NCBI GenBank assembly: GCA_040216555.1
Contig: JAVJOW010000002.1
Span: 29,558 to 93,557 of the forward strand
Source: Arenibacter sp040216555
Lineage (GTDB): Bacteria > Bacteroidota > Bacteroidia > Flavobacteriales > Flavobacteriaceae
Direction of reading: 5' to 3'
Length of the DNA stretch: 64,000 nt
Each line of letters begins with the position of its first letter. Position 1 is the first letter of the stretch. A program made the translations under genes and the position numbers. Below are positions 29,062-38,182 of this stretch, piece after piece. The notes under the pieces were generated by a model that worked only from the letters and a program-made list of their open reading frames with translations, searched no databases and was not told the origin of the DNA.

Positions 29062-30483
29062 ATGAAGAAGTGGTTAAAAATAATAGGCTGGGGCTTGGTA
29101 TCAACTTTACTACTAACGGCAATAGCAATTGTAATCGTCATTTACCTTGATAATAAGAGAACCTCTTATCTCGGAATTCAGGATACCAGTAATTCCTTTC
29201 TCATTAAGAATGTGAATATAGTTCCAATGACGGCCTACACTATTTTATACCGTCAGGATGTACTGGTGGAGAATGGGTTTATCTCCGTAATCGCTCCTGA
29301 ACTTTCTTTAGGCACTTCCAAAAATATGGACGGGACAGGCAAATTTTTGTCCCCTGGATTGGCGGATATGCATGTACATGTCTGGGATGACTATGAACTA
29401 GGGCTATATCTGGCCAAAGGGGTAACTAGCCTCAGAAATATGTGGGGCATGCCATTTCATCTAAGAATGAAAGAAAGAATCAAGAGGAACGAAATTTATG
29501 CTCCCCTTTTTTTTACGGCCAGCCCAAAACTTACGGGACCGGATGATGAAGGGATCGATAAAAAACAGGTAAAGGATCCCATGGATGGGAAGCGTTTGGT
29601 AGCCAAATATAAGGAACAAGGCTACGATTGCATCAAAACCTATGCAGGCTTGCCAGAAGATTTTTTTAATGCTATTAAATCAGAAGCTGTGGCCCAAAAC
29701 ATTTCCCTTGCTGCACATCCTAGTTTTGGAGTTCCGTATGATTATCACTTTTCAACACCTATAAAGGCCATAGAACACACGGAGGACATTGTTCAACAAG
29801 CCTTGAAGTTCCAAGATGACAGTCTTAAGTTAAAAATTACCATTGAAAAGTATGCACAGACTAAAATTGGCCACACCCCTACCTTGACGGTTTTCCATAA
29901 AATTTCCGAGATTATTGAAAAAGAAACCAGTTTGTTGTCCGAAGATAAAATAGGCTACATAAACCCCGCATTTCTTGCCATGGGTTCCCAAGAAGATTAC
30001 AACCGATAGACAAGCACTAAAGAATATGACTCTTTAGTAGGGGAGCGCATCTTAAAGCAACATCAACAACATTTGAAAATCGTAAAAAAAATGAACGATG
30101 CAGGGGTTTTATTGCTGGCCGGTACCGATTCTGGTATATCATATGCCGTTCCTGGCTTTGGTATTCACGAAGAACTAAAGTTTTATACAGAAGCCGGTCT
30201 AAGCAATTTTGAAGCTCTTAAAACCGCAACTCTGAACCCTTCCCTGGTATACCAAAGTATTTCCCGAACAGGAACAGTGGAGGCCAATAAATTAGCCAAT
30301 TTAGTTATGACCAAAGAAAATCCTCTGGTAAATATTGGAACCCTTGAAAACCCCGAAATGGTCACTATAAAAGGACAATTATTGGATAAGGATCAACTAA
30401 AGAAATTCTCCCAAAAAGCTTACCATCGTAGCAATTATTGGGCAACCATCATTAGATTGGCGGAAGGGGTTCTTTTCAAGTAG
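29062..30483 (+). pseudogene. Amidohydrolase interrupted by an in-frame TAG
   Basis: The frame spans 474 codons, with a TAG at 30007-30009 (codon 316). Reading resumes in the same frame, and the next ATG is at 30091. Before the stop are an N-terminal membrane anchor, HxH (MHVHVWDDY), AAHPSFG and EHTEDIV. After it come the last metal Asp (LLAGTDSGI) and the family's C-terminal beta strand (GTVEANKLANLVM). All expected metal ligands are present, so one nonsense base is the only visible damage. The ancestral codon may have been Gln or Trp. It may be a recent mutation, a sequencing error or suppressed. Neighbour to a serine hydrolase. Confidence 0.85.
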
Positions 30484-30607
30484 CATTTTGTGAATAATTC
30501 CAAAATATCAATCCGAACCACCTATTAGAGTTACCCATTTAATTTCATTCCATGAAAAATAAGGAAGCTAAAGGTCCTAGACTATCAACCTTCTAAATCC
30601 ATAAAAA

Positions 30608-31498
30608 ATGCAACATAACAAAACAGAAAAAACGGTTCTATTGGCGGGAGCCACGGGATACTTGGGCAATTATATTGCCAAAGAATTGATTACCAGAAAT
30701 ATTGATACTAAAATCATAGCCAGGAACCCCAGCAGAATAATTGACATAGCTTCTTCCTTGACCGGAATCATCCAAGCCGAGGTTACGAGTGCCGAAACCC
30801 TAAAAGGACATTTGCGCGGAGTGGATACCGTGATTTCCACAATAGGAATTACCCGTCAAAAAGACGGACTCACCTTCATGGACGTAGATTACGGGGCCAA
30901 TATGAACCTGTTGGAAGAAGCCAAAAGGGCAGGCGTGAGAAAGTTTATTTATGTTTCCGTGATTAATGGACAACTACATAGAAACCTAAAATTGGTGGAA
31001 GCCAAGGAGGCCTTTGTAGATCAACTTAAGTCTTCGGGGCTGGATTACACCATAATACGTCCCAATGGTTTCTTTTCGGATATGCGCGACTTTCTGAAGA
31101 TGGCGGAAAAAGGAAGTGTATATATTTTCGGGAAAGGAAAAAAGAAATTCAACCCCATACACGGTGCCGATCTGGCACAGGTTTGTGTTGATGCCATTAA
31201 TTCCAATAAGAAAGAGTTTGTTGTGGGCGGACCCGATATACTTACCCATTATGAAGTTGCAGAAATGGCACTTTTAACCTCCGGAAAGCCGATCAATATT
31301 ATCCACGTGCCCCATTGGGTCCGGAAATCCATACTTTGGATTATGAGGACGTTTACCTCCTCCAAAACCTATGGGCCAATCGAATTTTTCCTGACCCTTA
31401 TGGCGGAAGATGCCATTGCACCCAGATATGGCAGCCACAGATTGTCCCTCTTCTTTCAGAAGGAAATGGATACCATAAAAAAAAGCACCAATGGGTAA
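30608..31498 (+). CDS. SDR family NAD(P)-binding protein (NmrA/NDUFA9-like)
   Basis: 296 residues. Rossmann motif VLLAGATGYLGNYIAKELI at the N-terminus, then FIYVSVINGQ and TIIRPNGFFSDMRDFL as in atypical short-chain dehydrogenases. The classical YxxxK is not in the usual place, which is common in NmrA-type redox sensors and chaperones. The C-terminal part is basic and carries a hydrophobic segment (HWVRKSILWIMRTF). Function is not defined. A weak terminator overlaps its stop codon. Confidence 0.85.
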   Translation: MQHNKTEKTVLLAGATGYLGNYIAKELITRNIDTKIIARNPSRIIDIASSLTGIIQAEVTSAETLKGHLRGVDTVISTIGITRQKDGLTFMDVDYGANMNLLEEAKRAGVRKFIYVSVINGQLHRNLKLVEAKEAFVDQLKSSGLDYTIIRPNGFFSDMRDFLKMAEKGSVYIFGKGKKKFNPIHGADLAQVCVDAINSNKKEFVVGGPDILTHYEVAEMALLTSGKPINIIHVPHWVRKSILWIMRTFTSSKTYGPIEFFLTLMAEDAIAPRYGSHRLSLFFQKEMDTIKKSTNG

Positions 31499-31512
31499 TT
31501 ATCCATTTTTTG
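31492..31512 (+). terminator. Weak terminator overlapping a stop codon
   Basis: TGGGTA-AT-TATCCA forms a six-pair stem (one G-T wobble) with a tight loop and is followed by seven T. It overlaps the stop codon of the SDR gene and probably ends that transcript. Confidence 0.4.
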
Positions 31513-31774
31513 TATGGTACTTCGTCGTAGTCACGGCCTTTGGTTCTTTGGCTAGGATAACTCCCATTTCTATTTATTTCCTTGTGCTAAGAGCAGCAAT
31601 CCCCGGGCCAAGACTTCCTAAAATTGTTATTTATGAATCATAGAAAATAGCTACAATTAACTAAACTTGGCGTTATTTATTTTTTTAAATTGAATGAAAA
31701 TATCCCCCTACCTACACGGTGCAATAAGCTTTGGATTAGGTATATTTTCTATTATTCACCAAAAATATAGTCAT

Positions 31775-32395
31775 ATGAACTCACCTGATAAAAACAATCC
31801 CTTTCCTTTAGAGAATTACGTTCGACTCTGCTTTTTAAAGAATATTATAAAGAACCCCAATATCCTTGTTGGCGATTACACCTATTATGATGATTTTGAG
31901 GATGTGGCCAATTTTGAAAAAAATGTGAAATATCATTTCGACTTTGTAGGAGACAAGCTCATTATTGGAAAATTCTGTATGATTGCCTCCAATGTGACCT
32001 TTATTATGAATGGGGCCAATCATTTAAGCAGCTCCATTTCCTCCTATCCCTTCGCCATTTTTGGCAAGGATTGGAGCCGCGCCATGGACGGAAAAAGCTA
32101 TCCTAACAAAGGCAATACGGCAATAGGCAATGATGTTTGGATCGGCTATAATACAACGATAATGCCGGGATTAACCATTGGCGATGGCGCTATAATTGCC
32201 AGTAATTCAACGGTAACCAAAGACGTTGAACCTTATAGTGTGGTAGGCGGAAATCCAGCCCAGTTGATCCGAAAGCGCTTTTCCGAAGCGGATATTTCCA
32301 AATTATTGGAACTGCAATGGTGGGATTGGCCCATTGAAAAAATAACGGCCAATGTCCAAAACCTCACAGGTACCAAAATTGGCGATCTATTGTGA
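31775..32395 (+). CDS. CatB-related O-acetyltransferase (xenobiotic acetyltransferase)
   Basis: 206 residues from the ATG at 31775 (MNSPDKNNPFPLENY), the usual family start; an in-frame ATG at 31694 would add 27 unlike residues. Left-handed beta-helix (hexapeptide repeat) protein with GDYTYYDDFEDV, GKFCMIASNVTFIMNGANHL (the active-site His is in this segment) and IGNDVWIGYNTTIMPGLTIGDG. The family acetylates hydroxyl groups of drugs such as chloramphenicol and streptogramins, or sugars. A decayed copy of its 3' half lies at 37,867-38,120, on the far side of the export operon. Confidence 0.92.
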   Translation: MNSPDKNNPFPLENYVRLCFLKNIIKNPNILVGDYTYYDDFEDVANFEKNVKYHFDFVGDKLIIGKFCMIASNVTFIMNGANHLSSSISSYPFAIFGKDWSRAMDGKSYPNKGNTAIGNDVWIGYNTTIMPGLTIGDGAIIASNSTVTKDVEPYSVVGGNPAQLIRKRFSEADISKLLELQWWDWPIEKITANVQNLTGTKIGDLL

Positions 32396-32548
32396 AGACA
32401 GTGCAAGAGGCCCCTTTCCAGATAAAACGAACCCACTTACTTTCCATTTTTCAAAACCCAATGTGATGCATTTGGGAATATACAGTATTGGAATCATCCC
32501 GTATCCGGTATCCAATAACCTTATTTTTGGGCCTCGACCAAAATATCC

Positions 32549-33955
32549 CTACATTTTTTCAGGATTAACAGCCAAACTATTGAACAACTTGGCTTTTGCC
32601 GAATAATACTTATTTCTAACCTCATTCTGTTTGAGCTCTGCATCTATGAGTTTGCTTTCTCTGGTATTAACCAAGAACAAGGAACTTTCCCCAAAACTAA
32701 ATTTTCGTTCCTCAGCAGTGAGGAGTATATTATAATTGCCAACAATGTCATTTATAAGCATATTTTGCTTTTCAAAAGATTCCAGTTCCTTAAAAATGGC
32801 GACAATCTTGTTCTTGATCTGTATTTGGGCATTGTCCAATTCAAACTTGGCATCCTCCAACTTGATCTTCGCCAATTTTAAATCACCACGTTCCTTCCTT
32901 AAGAACAACGGCAAATTTAAAGACAAACCGCCTTTATAGTCCTGAGGTTCAAAAGCATTTATAGCAACAGGTTCTGTTGTTAAAAAGTTGTATTCCAGAT
33001 CTATCTTGGGCAATAACTTGTTTGCTTTAAGTCGCTTTTCAACAGTGAGCCCGTCAATTTTGTAGCCCAGAGATTTTAACTTGGGATGATTTTCCAAATT
33101 AAAACTGTCCAAAGGTTTCCCAAGTATTTCCAAGGTGGCATCTATATCTTCCTCTAAATTGACATCCGGTATTACATTTGGATTTAATTCCACCGGAAGG
33201 TTGTCTCCCAACCATAGAAAATTGGACAATTCCAAGGAGCTTTTTACGAAACGTATTTTGGCCTGTTCCAGATTCAAGGCACGGTCCTGAACCGCAATTT
33301 TTGCCTCTACGGTATCTATGGCGGCTATCTCACCTGCCAATGCGGTGGTTAGGACACCCTCAAAGCGCATTTGTGCGCTTGAAAAGAAGTTGTTCAAAAT
33401 TTGACTGTCCTGATAAGCCTGCAACCATTGGAAGTAAGCAAGTGATGCCTCGAACAGTATTTGATTGACCTGCAGATCCCTATCGGCCTTAGTCTGTTCC
33501 CTTAACAATTTGGCCTGTTTTAAAGTGGCCATGCGTTCATTGATCCAAAAACCTTGGCCAACGGACATGGACACGCCGGCACTATATAAACCATCCTCCG
33601 GGACATTTTGCGATGGATTTAAATAATCCCCATCATTCTGTTCAAAATTACCCTTCAATTCCAGGCCATACCAGGTAGGTATCTTAAAGGCCGCATTAAG
33701 TCGATCATAATACTCCGTTCCCTTGAATTCCTTTCGATCGTAATCCACTTCAATTTTAGGGTCGAAGCCCCCTCTTGAACGCATTAGGTTAGCCTGCCCC
33801 ATATCAATCTTGAGCTCGGCCTGTTTGGCAATAGGATGGTATTTTTTAACATAGCCCAGATATTCCTTAAAATTTAGGATAAGCTTATCCTGTTCTTGGG
33901 CACTTACCCCCAAGAAAAGTATAAAGAATAGACAGCACAAATACTTTTGCATCAT
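32549..33955 (-). CDS. TolC-family outer-membrane efflux protein
   Basis: 468 residues from the ATG at 33955, which overlaps the HlyD stop codon (ATGA). The frame is open further to 34024, but the signal peptide KYLCCLFFILFLGVSAQ starts here. Two long helical outer-membrane-efflux repeats are visible (for example TLKQAKLLREQTKADRDLQV and TAEERKFSFGESSLFLVNTR). It forms the trimeric outer-membrane channel for the adjacent HlyD-ABC exporter. It is the last gene of a four-gene minus-strand operon. Confidence 0.92.
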   Translation of the reverse strand: MMQKYLCCLFFILFLGVSAQEQDKLILNFKEYLGYVKKYHPIAKQAELKIDMGQANLMRSRGGFDPKIEVDYDRKEFKGTEYYDRLNAAFKIPTWYGLELKGNFEQNDGDYLNPSQNVPEDGLYSAGVSMSVGQGFWINERMATLKQAKLLREQTKADRDLQVNQILFEASLAYFQWLQAYQDSQILNNFFSSAQMRFEGVLTTALAGEIAAIDTVEAKIAVQDRALNLEQAKIRFVKSSLELSNFLWLGDNLPVELNPNVIPDVNLEEDIDATLEILGKPLDSFNLENHPKLKSLGYKIDGLTVEKRLKANKLLPKIDLEYNFLTTEPVAINAFEPQDYKGGLSLNLPLFLRKERGDLKLAKIKLEDAKFELDNAQIQIKNKIVAIFKELESFEKQNMLINDIVGNYNILLTAEERKFSFGESSLFLVNTRESKLIDAELKQNEVRNKYYSAKAKLFNSLAVNPEKM

Positions 33956-35301
33956 TTTTCGGCTTTTGCGGTAGATTTTGTGGGTTGGTAATAATTGGGC
34001 GGAAAGCCATTGACTTGTCGCCAAAGTTCAAACCAAATGGGCACATCTTCCAATAGGGCAAAAGTATTTGCGCCCGAACCAACCCTTATTTGGTTTGGCC
34101 AAGGTTCTTCCTCCGGATCCGGAGCCAACAACACCCGATATTTTCCATTTTCACTTATAAAGGTTTCAACAGCTATTACCTTTCCCCCATAGGTACCATA
34201 AGATATATTGGGCCAACCACTGAAAACTATGGCAGGCCAACCATCGAATTGAATTCTTACCTTCTCCCCAATATGTATTAAAGGCAAATCCAATGGTTCC
34301 AAAAATGTTTCCACGGCCATATCATAATCAGCAGGCATGATTCCTACAAGACGATCTCCCTCCTTAAAAGTTTCCCCTATCCCCCCTTGCAAGGCCTTAT
34401 TGATAAATCCGCTTTGAGGCGCACGTATGTAGTACATTTCGTTGCGCATCTCGTAATTGGTGTATTCATTTTCAAGTTTGGTCACTTGCGCTTCGGAATC
34501 GTATTGACTTGATTGGGCGGTAAACATATCGCTCTGCGCCTTAGAAATCTTATCTGTATACTCCGCCTGGATACGATTAATCTCCATTTCGGCATTTAAT
34601 ACATCATTTTTAGCAACCAATAATTTGTTTTGCTGCGATATCAATTTAGCCTGGGTTTCTTGCAATTTTAAGCGTTTTTCCTCCACATCCGTAACTGCCT
34701 TTAAACCTTCCTTCTGTAATTGCTCTGTACGGCTATATTGCCTTTCGGCTATACTGATATTGGTTTTCGCAGCTTCTAGGTCTATACTATCGCTTTGTAC
34801 TTTTAAATGGGATTGCATCAATTTATTCTTGGCCTGTTCCAATTTCAGTTTTCTTTCATTGCCCAAGGCGGAAATTTGATTGTTCAATGCATTGACCTTG
34901 CCTTCATAAGACCCTACGGCCATAGATTTAGCATTTATTTGCTGCCTTGTTCGCTCTACCAATTGAGGGTCGAAATATTCGTTCTTGACTTCCGAAATGA
35001 ACATAATTGTATCCCCTTTTTCAACAAAATCGCCCTCCTGTACATACCACTTTTCAATTCTTCCGGGAATTGGGGATTGTATGGTCTGTGGTCTTTGGTC
35101 CGGTTTCAAAGTGGTGAGAAAACCCATCCCACGAATATTTTGAGTCCACGGCAAAAAGAGAACGATAATCCCAAAAATAGCAGAGCCCAATAGAAACCGG
35201 TTAAAATGTTTATAATGCCTTTCGTGAAAGACCCTTTCGGTTGACTTATAACCCGTTAGGTGTACTGTTTTGTTCAGCGGATTGTTAGAAATATTCAGCA
35301 T
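33952..35301 (-). CDS. HlyD-family membrane fusion protein
   Basis: 449 residues. One N-terminal transmembrane helix (FNRFLLGSAIFGIIVLFLPW), then a biotinyl/lipoyl-like half (GRIEKWYVQEGDFVEKGDTIMFI), a long coiled coil of about 170 residues (residues 130-300), and the second lipoyl half with a beta barrel (IRAPQSGFINKALQGGIGETFKEGD, read in parts). It bridges the inner-membrane ABC protein to TolC. It is seven bases downstream of the ABC gene and overlaps the TolC start, so translation is likely coupled. Confidence 0.92.
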   Translation of the reverse strand: MLNISNNPLNKTVHLTGYKSTERVFHERHYKHFNRFLLGSAIFGIIVLFLPWTQNIRGMGFLTTLKPDQRPQTIQSPIPGRIEKWYVQEGDFVEKGDTIMFISEVKNEYFDPQLVERTRQQINAKSMAVGSYEGKVNALNNQISALGNERKLKLEQAKNKLMQSHLKVQSDSIDLEAAKTNISIAERQYSRTEQLQKEGLKAVTDVEEKRLKLQETQAKLISQQNKLLVAKNDVLNAEMEINRIQAEYTDKISKAQSDMFTAQSSQYDSEAQVTKLENEYTNYEMRNEMYYIRAPQSGFINKALQGGIGETFKEGDRLVGIMPADYDMAVETFLEPLDLPLIHIGEKVRIQFDGWPAIVFSGWPNISYGTYGGKVIAVETFISENGKYRVLLAPDPEEEPWPNQIRVGSGANTFALLEDVPIWFELWRQVNGFPPNYYQPTKSTAKAEK

Positions 35302-35307
35302 AGTTTC

Positions 35308-36975
35308 TTAAATTTTGGAAACGATCTTGCCGTCCTCCAAGGTTATTATGTTTTGGAAACGGTTCAACCATTTAGGATCCTGACTTACTACTATAAGCGA
35401 CCAGGGATTTTTATCGTCCGTTAAGAATTTTATAATCTTAACAGCCTCAACTTCATCGAATTGAATTAATGGATCTTTTAACAATAGTAGTTTTGGTTTC
35501 CTTACTATACTGCGCGCCAGAACTATTTTTTTGGATACTGTAAATGGCATTTGTTGTCCCTCAGGATATACCATAGAGTTGACACCCTTTGGCTGCTCTT
35601 TTACATACTGTAGCAATCCCGTATTTTCCATGGCCCATTGCACTTCTTTATCGGTAATACTCTTATCCCCAAAAGTGATATTATCCAAAATGGTACCCTC
35701 AAAGGGTTTTTCCTCAGTTAGGGATTGCCCCAAAAAGGAACGGTAATGATTAGGGTTTATACCCTTAAGGGATACATTGTTGACGTAAATATTCCCATCA
35801 TCGGGCTGTATCAGGCCTGCAATAAGGCGCAACAAGGTCGACTTACCAGAACCGTTGGCTCCTAAAACCAATAAACGGGTTTTGGGAGCTATTTTTAAGG
35901 ATATGTCGTCCAAAATATTCCTACCTATTTTTGAGGCGCCAAAGGACACCCTATCCAGCTCTACATAAAATTCGCCCTCTTCGTTTAAAGGTTTTTCTCC
36001 TTGCTGCTCTTCCAAATCCTTATCCACTACCTGTCCCAATTTTTCAAGTGAGGTAAAAAGGTCGTAGAAGGTTTCCAAACTGCGGGTCAATTTCTCTACC
36101 GAACTGATAACCAAAAGGATGATGATCTCCGCAGCTACGAATTGCCCAATGTTCATTTCCTGATTTAGCACCAAAAGTCCGCCAATCAGCAACAAACCTG
36201 CTGTTACCAAAACCTTAAATCCGATCATTTGTATAAACTGTATGACCAGAATTCGAAAATGGCTCTCGCGTGCCTCCAAGTAATCCAACACCAGAGCATC
36301 GTTCTTGTCTAAGGCCAGGCTCGTCTTACCAGAAAGCTTAAAACTAACCAAAGAACGGGCAACTTCCTGTATCCAATGTGCTACCTTGTACTTTCGCTTC
36401 GATTCCTCAAGGCTGGTATCCATCCCTTTTTGGGCGGTAAATTTGAAGACGACATATATAAGTAACAATAACAAAATTCCATAGACGATAAAAAACGGAT
36501 GATAAAAAGACAAGAGGATCAACCCAAAAACAATCTGCAGTACAGCTGCGGGAAAATCCAATAAAATCTTTGCCAATCCCTTTTGAACATTAAGCGTGTC
36601 AAAAAATCTATTGGCCAGTTCCGGCGGATAGTAATTTTGTAGTTCGCTCATCTTTATTTTGGGAAAACGGTACGTAAATTCGAATGAAGCCCTTGTAAAT
36701 ATCTTCTGTTGAACATTCTCAATGATACGAATCTGCATCAATTGCAATAGGCCACCAAAGGCCACTCCCCCAGTTACCAGCACCACCAAAACTATCCATG
36801 AGGTACTTATCTCAGCACTTTGAATCAGATTAATAATAGCCTGTATCCCCAAAGGCAAAGAAAGATTAACTAGTCCTGCAAAAATGGCATAATAAAAGGT
36901 CTGCAAAACATCCCTTTTATCGAGTTTTAGCAGACCCAATAGCCGCTGCCAAGCGGTCAATACATTTTTAGCCAT
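35308..36975 (-). CDS. ABC exporter with a degenerate ATPase domain
   Basis: 555 residues: an exporter-type membrane domain (about residues 20-300, six helices) fused to a nucleotide-binding domain. Walker A is intact (GANGSGKST, residues 372-380) and a Q-loop Gln is near 417. The ABC signature reads MPFTV at about 476-480 instead of LSGGQ. The Walker B end reads LLLLKDP (K500 where Asp is expected, D501 where the catalytic Glu is expected). The H-loop His is replaced by Gln (Q532). The operon with HlyD and TolC suggests type-I-like export or efflux. Low ATPase activity, or a partner ATPase, is likely. Confidence 0.9.
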   Translation of the reverse strand: MAKNVLTAWQRLLGLLKLDKRDVLQTFYYAIFAGLVNLSLPLGIQAIINLIQSAEISTSWIVLVVLVTGGVAFGGLLQLMQIRIIENVQQKIFTRASFEFTYRFPKIKMSELQNYYPPELANRFFDTLNVQKGLAKILLDFPAAVLQIVFGLILLSFYHPFFIVYGILLLLLIYVVFKFTAQKGMDTSLEESKRKYKVAHWIQEVARSLVSFKLSGKTSLALDKNDALVLDYLEARESHFRILVIQFIQMIGFKVLVTAGLLLIGGLLVLNQEMNIGQFVAAEIIILLVISSVEKLTRSLETFYDLFTSLEKLGQVVDKDLEEQQGEKPLNEEGEFYVELDRVSFGASKIGRNILDDISLKIAPKTRLLVLGANGSGKSTLLRLIAGLIQPDDGNIYVNNVSLKGINPNHYRSFLGQSLTEEKPFEGTILDNITFGDKSITDKEVQWAMENTGLLQYVKEQPKGVNSMVYPEGQQMPFTVSKKIVLARSIVRKPKLLLLKDPLIQFDEVEAVKIIKFLTDDKNPWSLIVVSQDPKWLNRFQNIITLEDGKIVSKI

Positions 36976-37654
36976 TTTGTTTTGCGTTTAAAGTGTGAAA
37001 TGCTAAATCAGTGAAATATTTGGTAGTATCCCCTTTCTCATGACAATCGGTGAGTGATGGAAAATGATCCTTTAAAAAATACTGGTGCAGTGAACCTTCC
37101 AAAATAGTACTTGCCAAACTAGAGGGGTACTTGTATTCAGAATCTACTGCATTAATCATTTCATTAAAGCGCTCTATCATTCTTTTATAGATTACAAAAT
37201 AGCCCTCCTTGTTCTCTGTATCAATTTCTTTGGTCAAATATGATTTTGAATATTCATTGATTACTATATTGTTCAACAAGACTTCATTAATGTGGGAGAA
37301 AGCGGAATCCTGTACCGTGGGACGGGTAATAATTTCTATTGCCTTTTTTAATTTTTCAGAAGTATCGGCAATACTATTGGTCGCAAATACCAACTGATAT
37401 TCCAACCAACCCCAATACCAAGAGGTAAGGTACAAGAGCAACTTGTGCTTGTTCTCAAAGTAGCGGTATATTGAGCTTTCATTGGAACCAATTTGGAGAC
37501 CCAACTTTTTAAAGGTAAACCCCTCAAATCCAATATCGTTTATCATTAAGATACTTTGTTCAATAATCCGTTTCCCCAAATCCGAAGACTGTGGATCCTT
37601 AACAAAGATCTTATCATTTATTTTAATTGTGACTGACCCAAATAGACGTTCCAT
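36968..37654 (-). CDS. TetR/AcrR family transcriptional regulator
   Basis: 228 residues from the ATG at 37654 (MERLFGSV); a TTG two codons upstream is also open. The HTH is in GFTFKKLGLQIGSNESSIYRYFENKHKLLLYL (read as two halves), preceded by GKRIIEQSILMINDIGFEG. The C-terminal ligand domain is helical and not family-specific. It overlaps the ABC gene start by eight bases and leads the TetR-ABC-HlyD-TolC operon, so it is presumably the local repressor responding to a transported compound. Confidence 0.9.
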   Translation of the reverse strand: MERLFGSVTIKINDKIFVKDPQSSDLGKRIIEQSILMINDIGFEGFTFKKLGLQIGSNESSIYRYFENKHKLLLYLTSWYWGWLEYQLVFATNSIADTSEKLKKAIEIITRPTVQDSAFSHINEVLLNNIVINEYSKSYLTKEIDTENKEGYFVIYKRMIERFNEMINAVDSEYKYPSSLASTILEGSLHQYFLKDHFPSLTDCHEKGDTTKYFTDLAFHTLNAKQNG

Positions 37655-37866
37655 ACTCAAAATTTTACACTCGCAAATATAATAGTAATACTATCAATGA
37701 ATAATAGTTTAACACTTGTTTAACAACAGTAATACTTTTTATTGGCCCGAAGAATACTTTGGACGGATCAGTAATATTAACAAAACCAACCCTTTAAGTC
37801 ATTATGCCCGCTATATATTCTGCATAAGTATTGGTGCCAAAATATGAATGCAAAAATTTATACTTC

Positions 37867-38120
37867 AAAAGGCAATACGGGTAAGAGACAATGTGTTTGG
37901 AACGACTAAAATGCCCCCATAATGCAAAAAATACAATTGGCGATGGTGCCCAATTGCAAGCAATTAAAATTTACCAAAGAAGCTAACGCCTAGCGTATTG
38001 GCAGGCATTACAGCCCTGTTGATACGCAAGCGCTTTTCCGAAGCGGATATTGCCGGATTATTGGAACTGCCAGGTGGGATTGGCCCAAAGAAAAAATTAC
38101 ACCTAATCTCCAAAATTGCT
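37867..38120 (+). pseudogene. Decayed 3' half of a CatB-type acetyltransferase
   Basis: This stretch matches 32,110-32,380 of the intact acetyltransferase in several blocks. Examples are GGCAATACGG near the left end, ATTGGCGATGG in the middle, and a well-conserved block in which CGCTTTTCCGAAGCGGATAT is identical, then ATTATTGGAACTGC and GTGGGATTGGCCCA. Between blocks are indels and stops, and no open frame remains. The 5' half is missing. It is a relic of a second copy, placed on the other side of the export operon. Confidence 0.8.
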
Positions 38121-38182
38121 AATTCTGTAAGGCTAAATAGTTTTTAGCAGTTGGCATTATGTTGGGGAACTAATAATAGATA

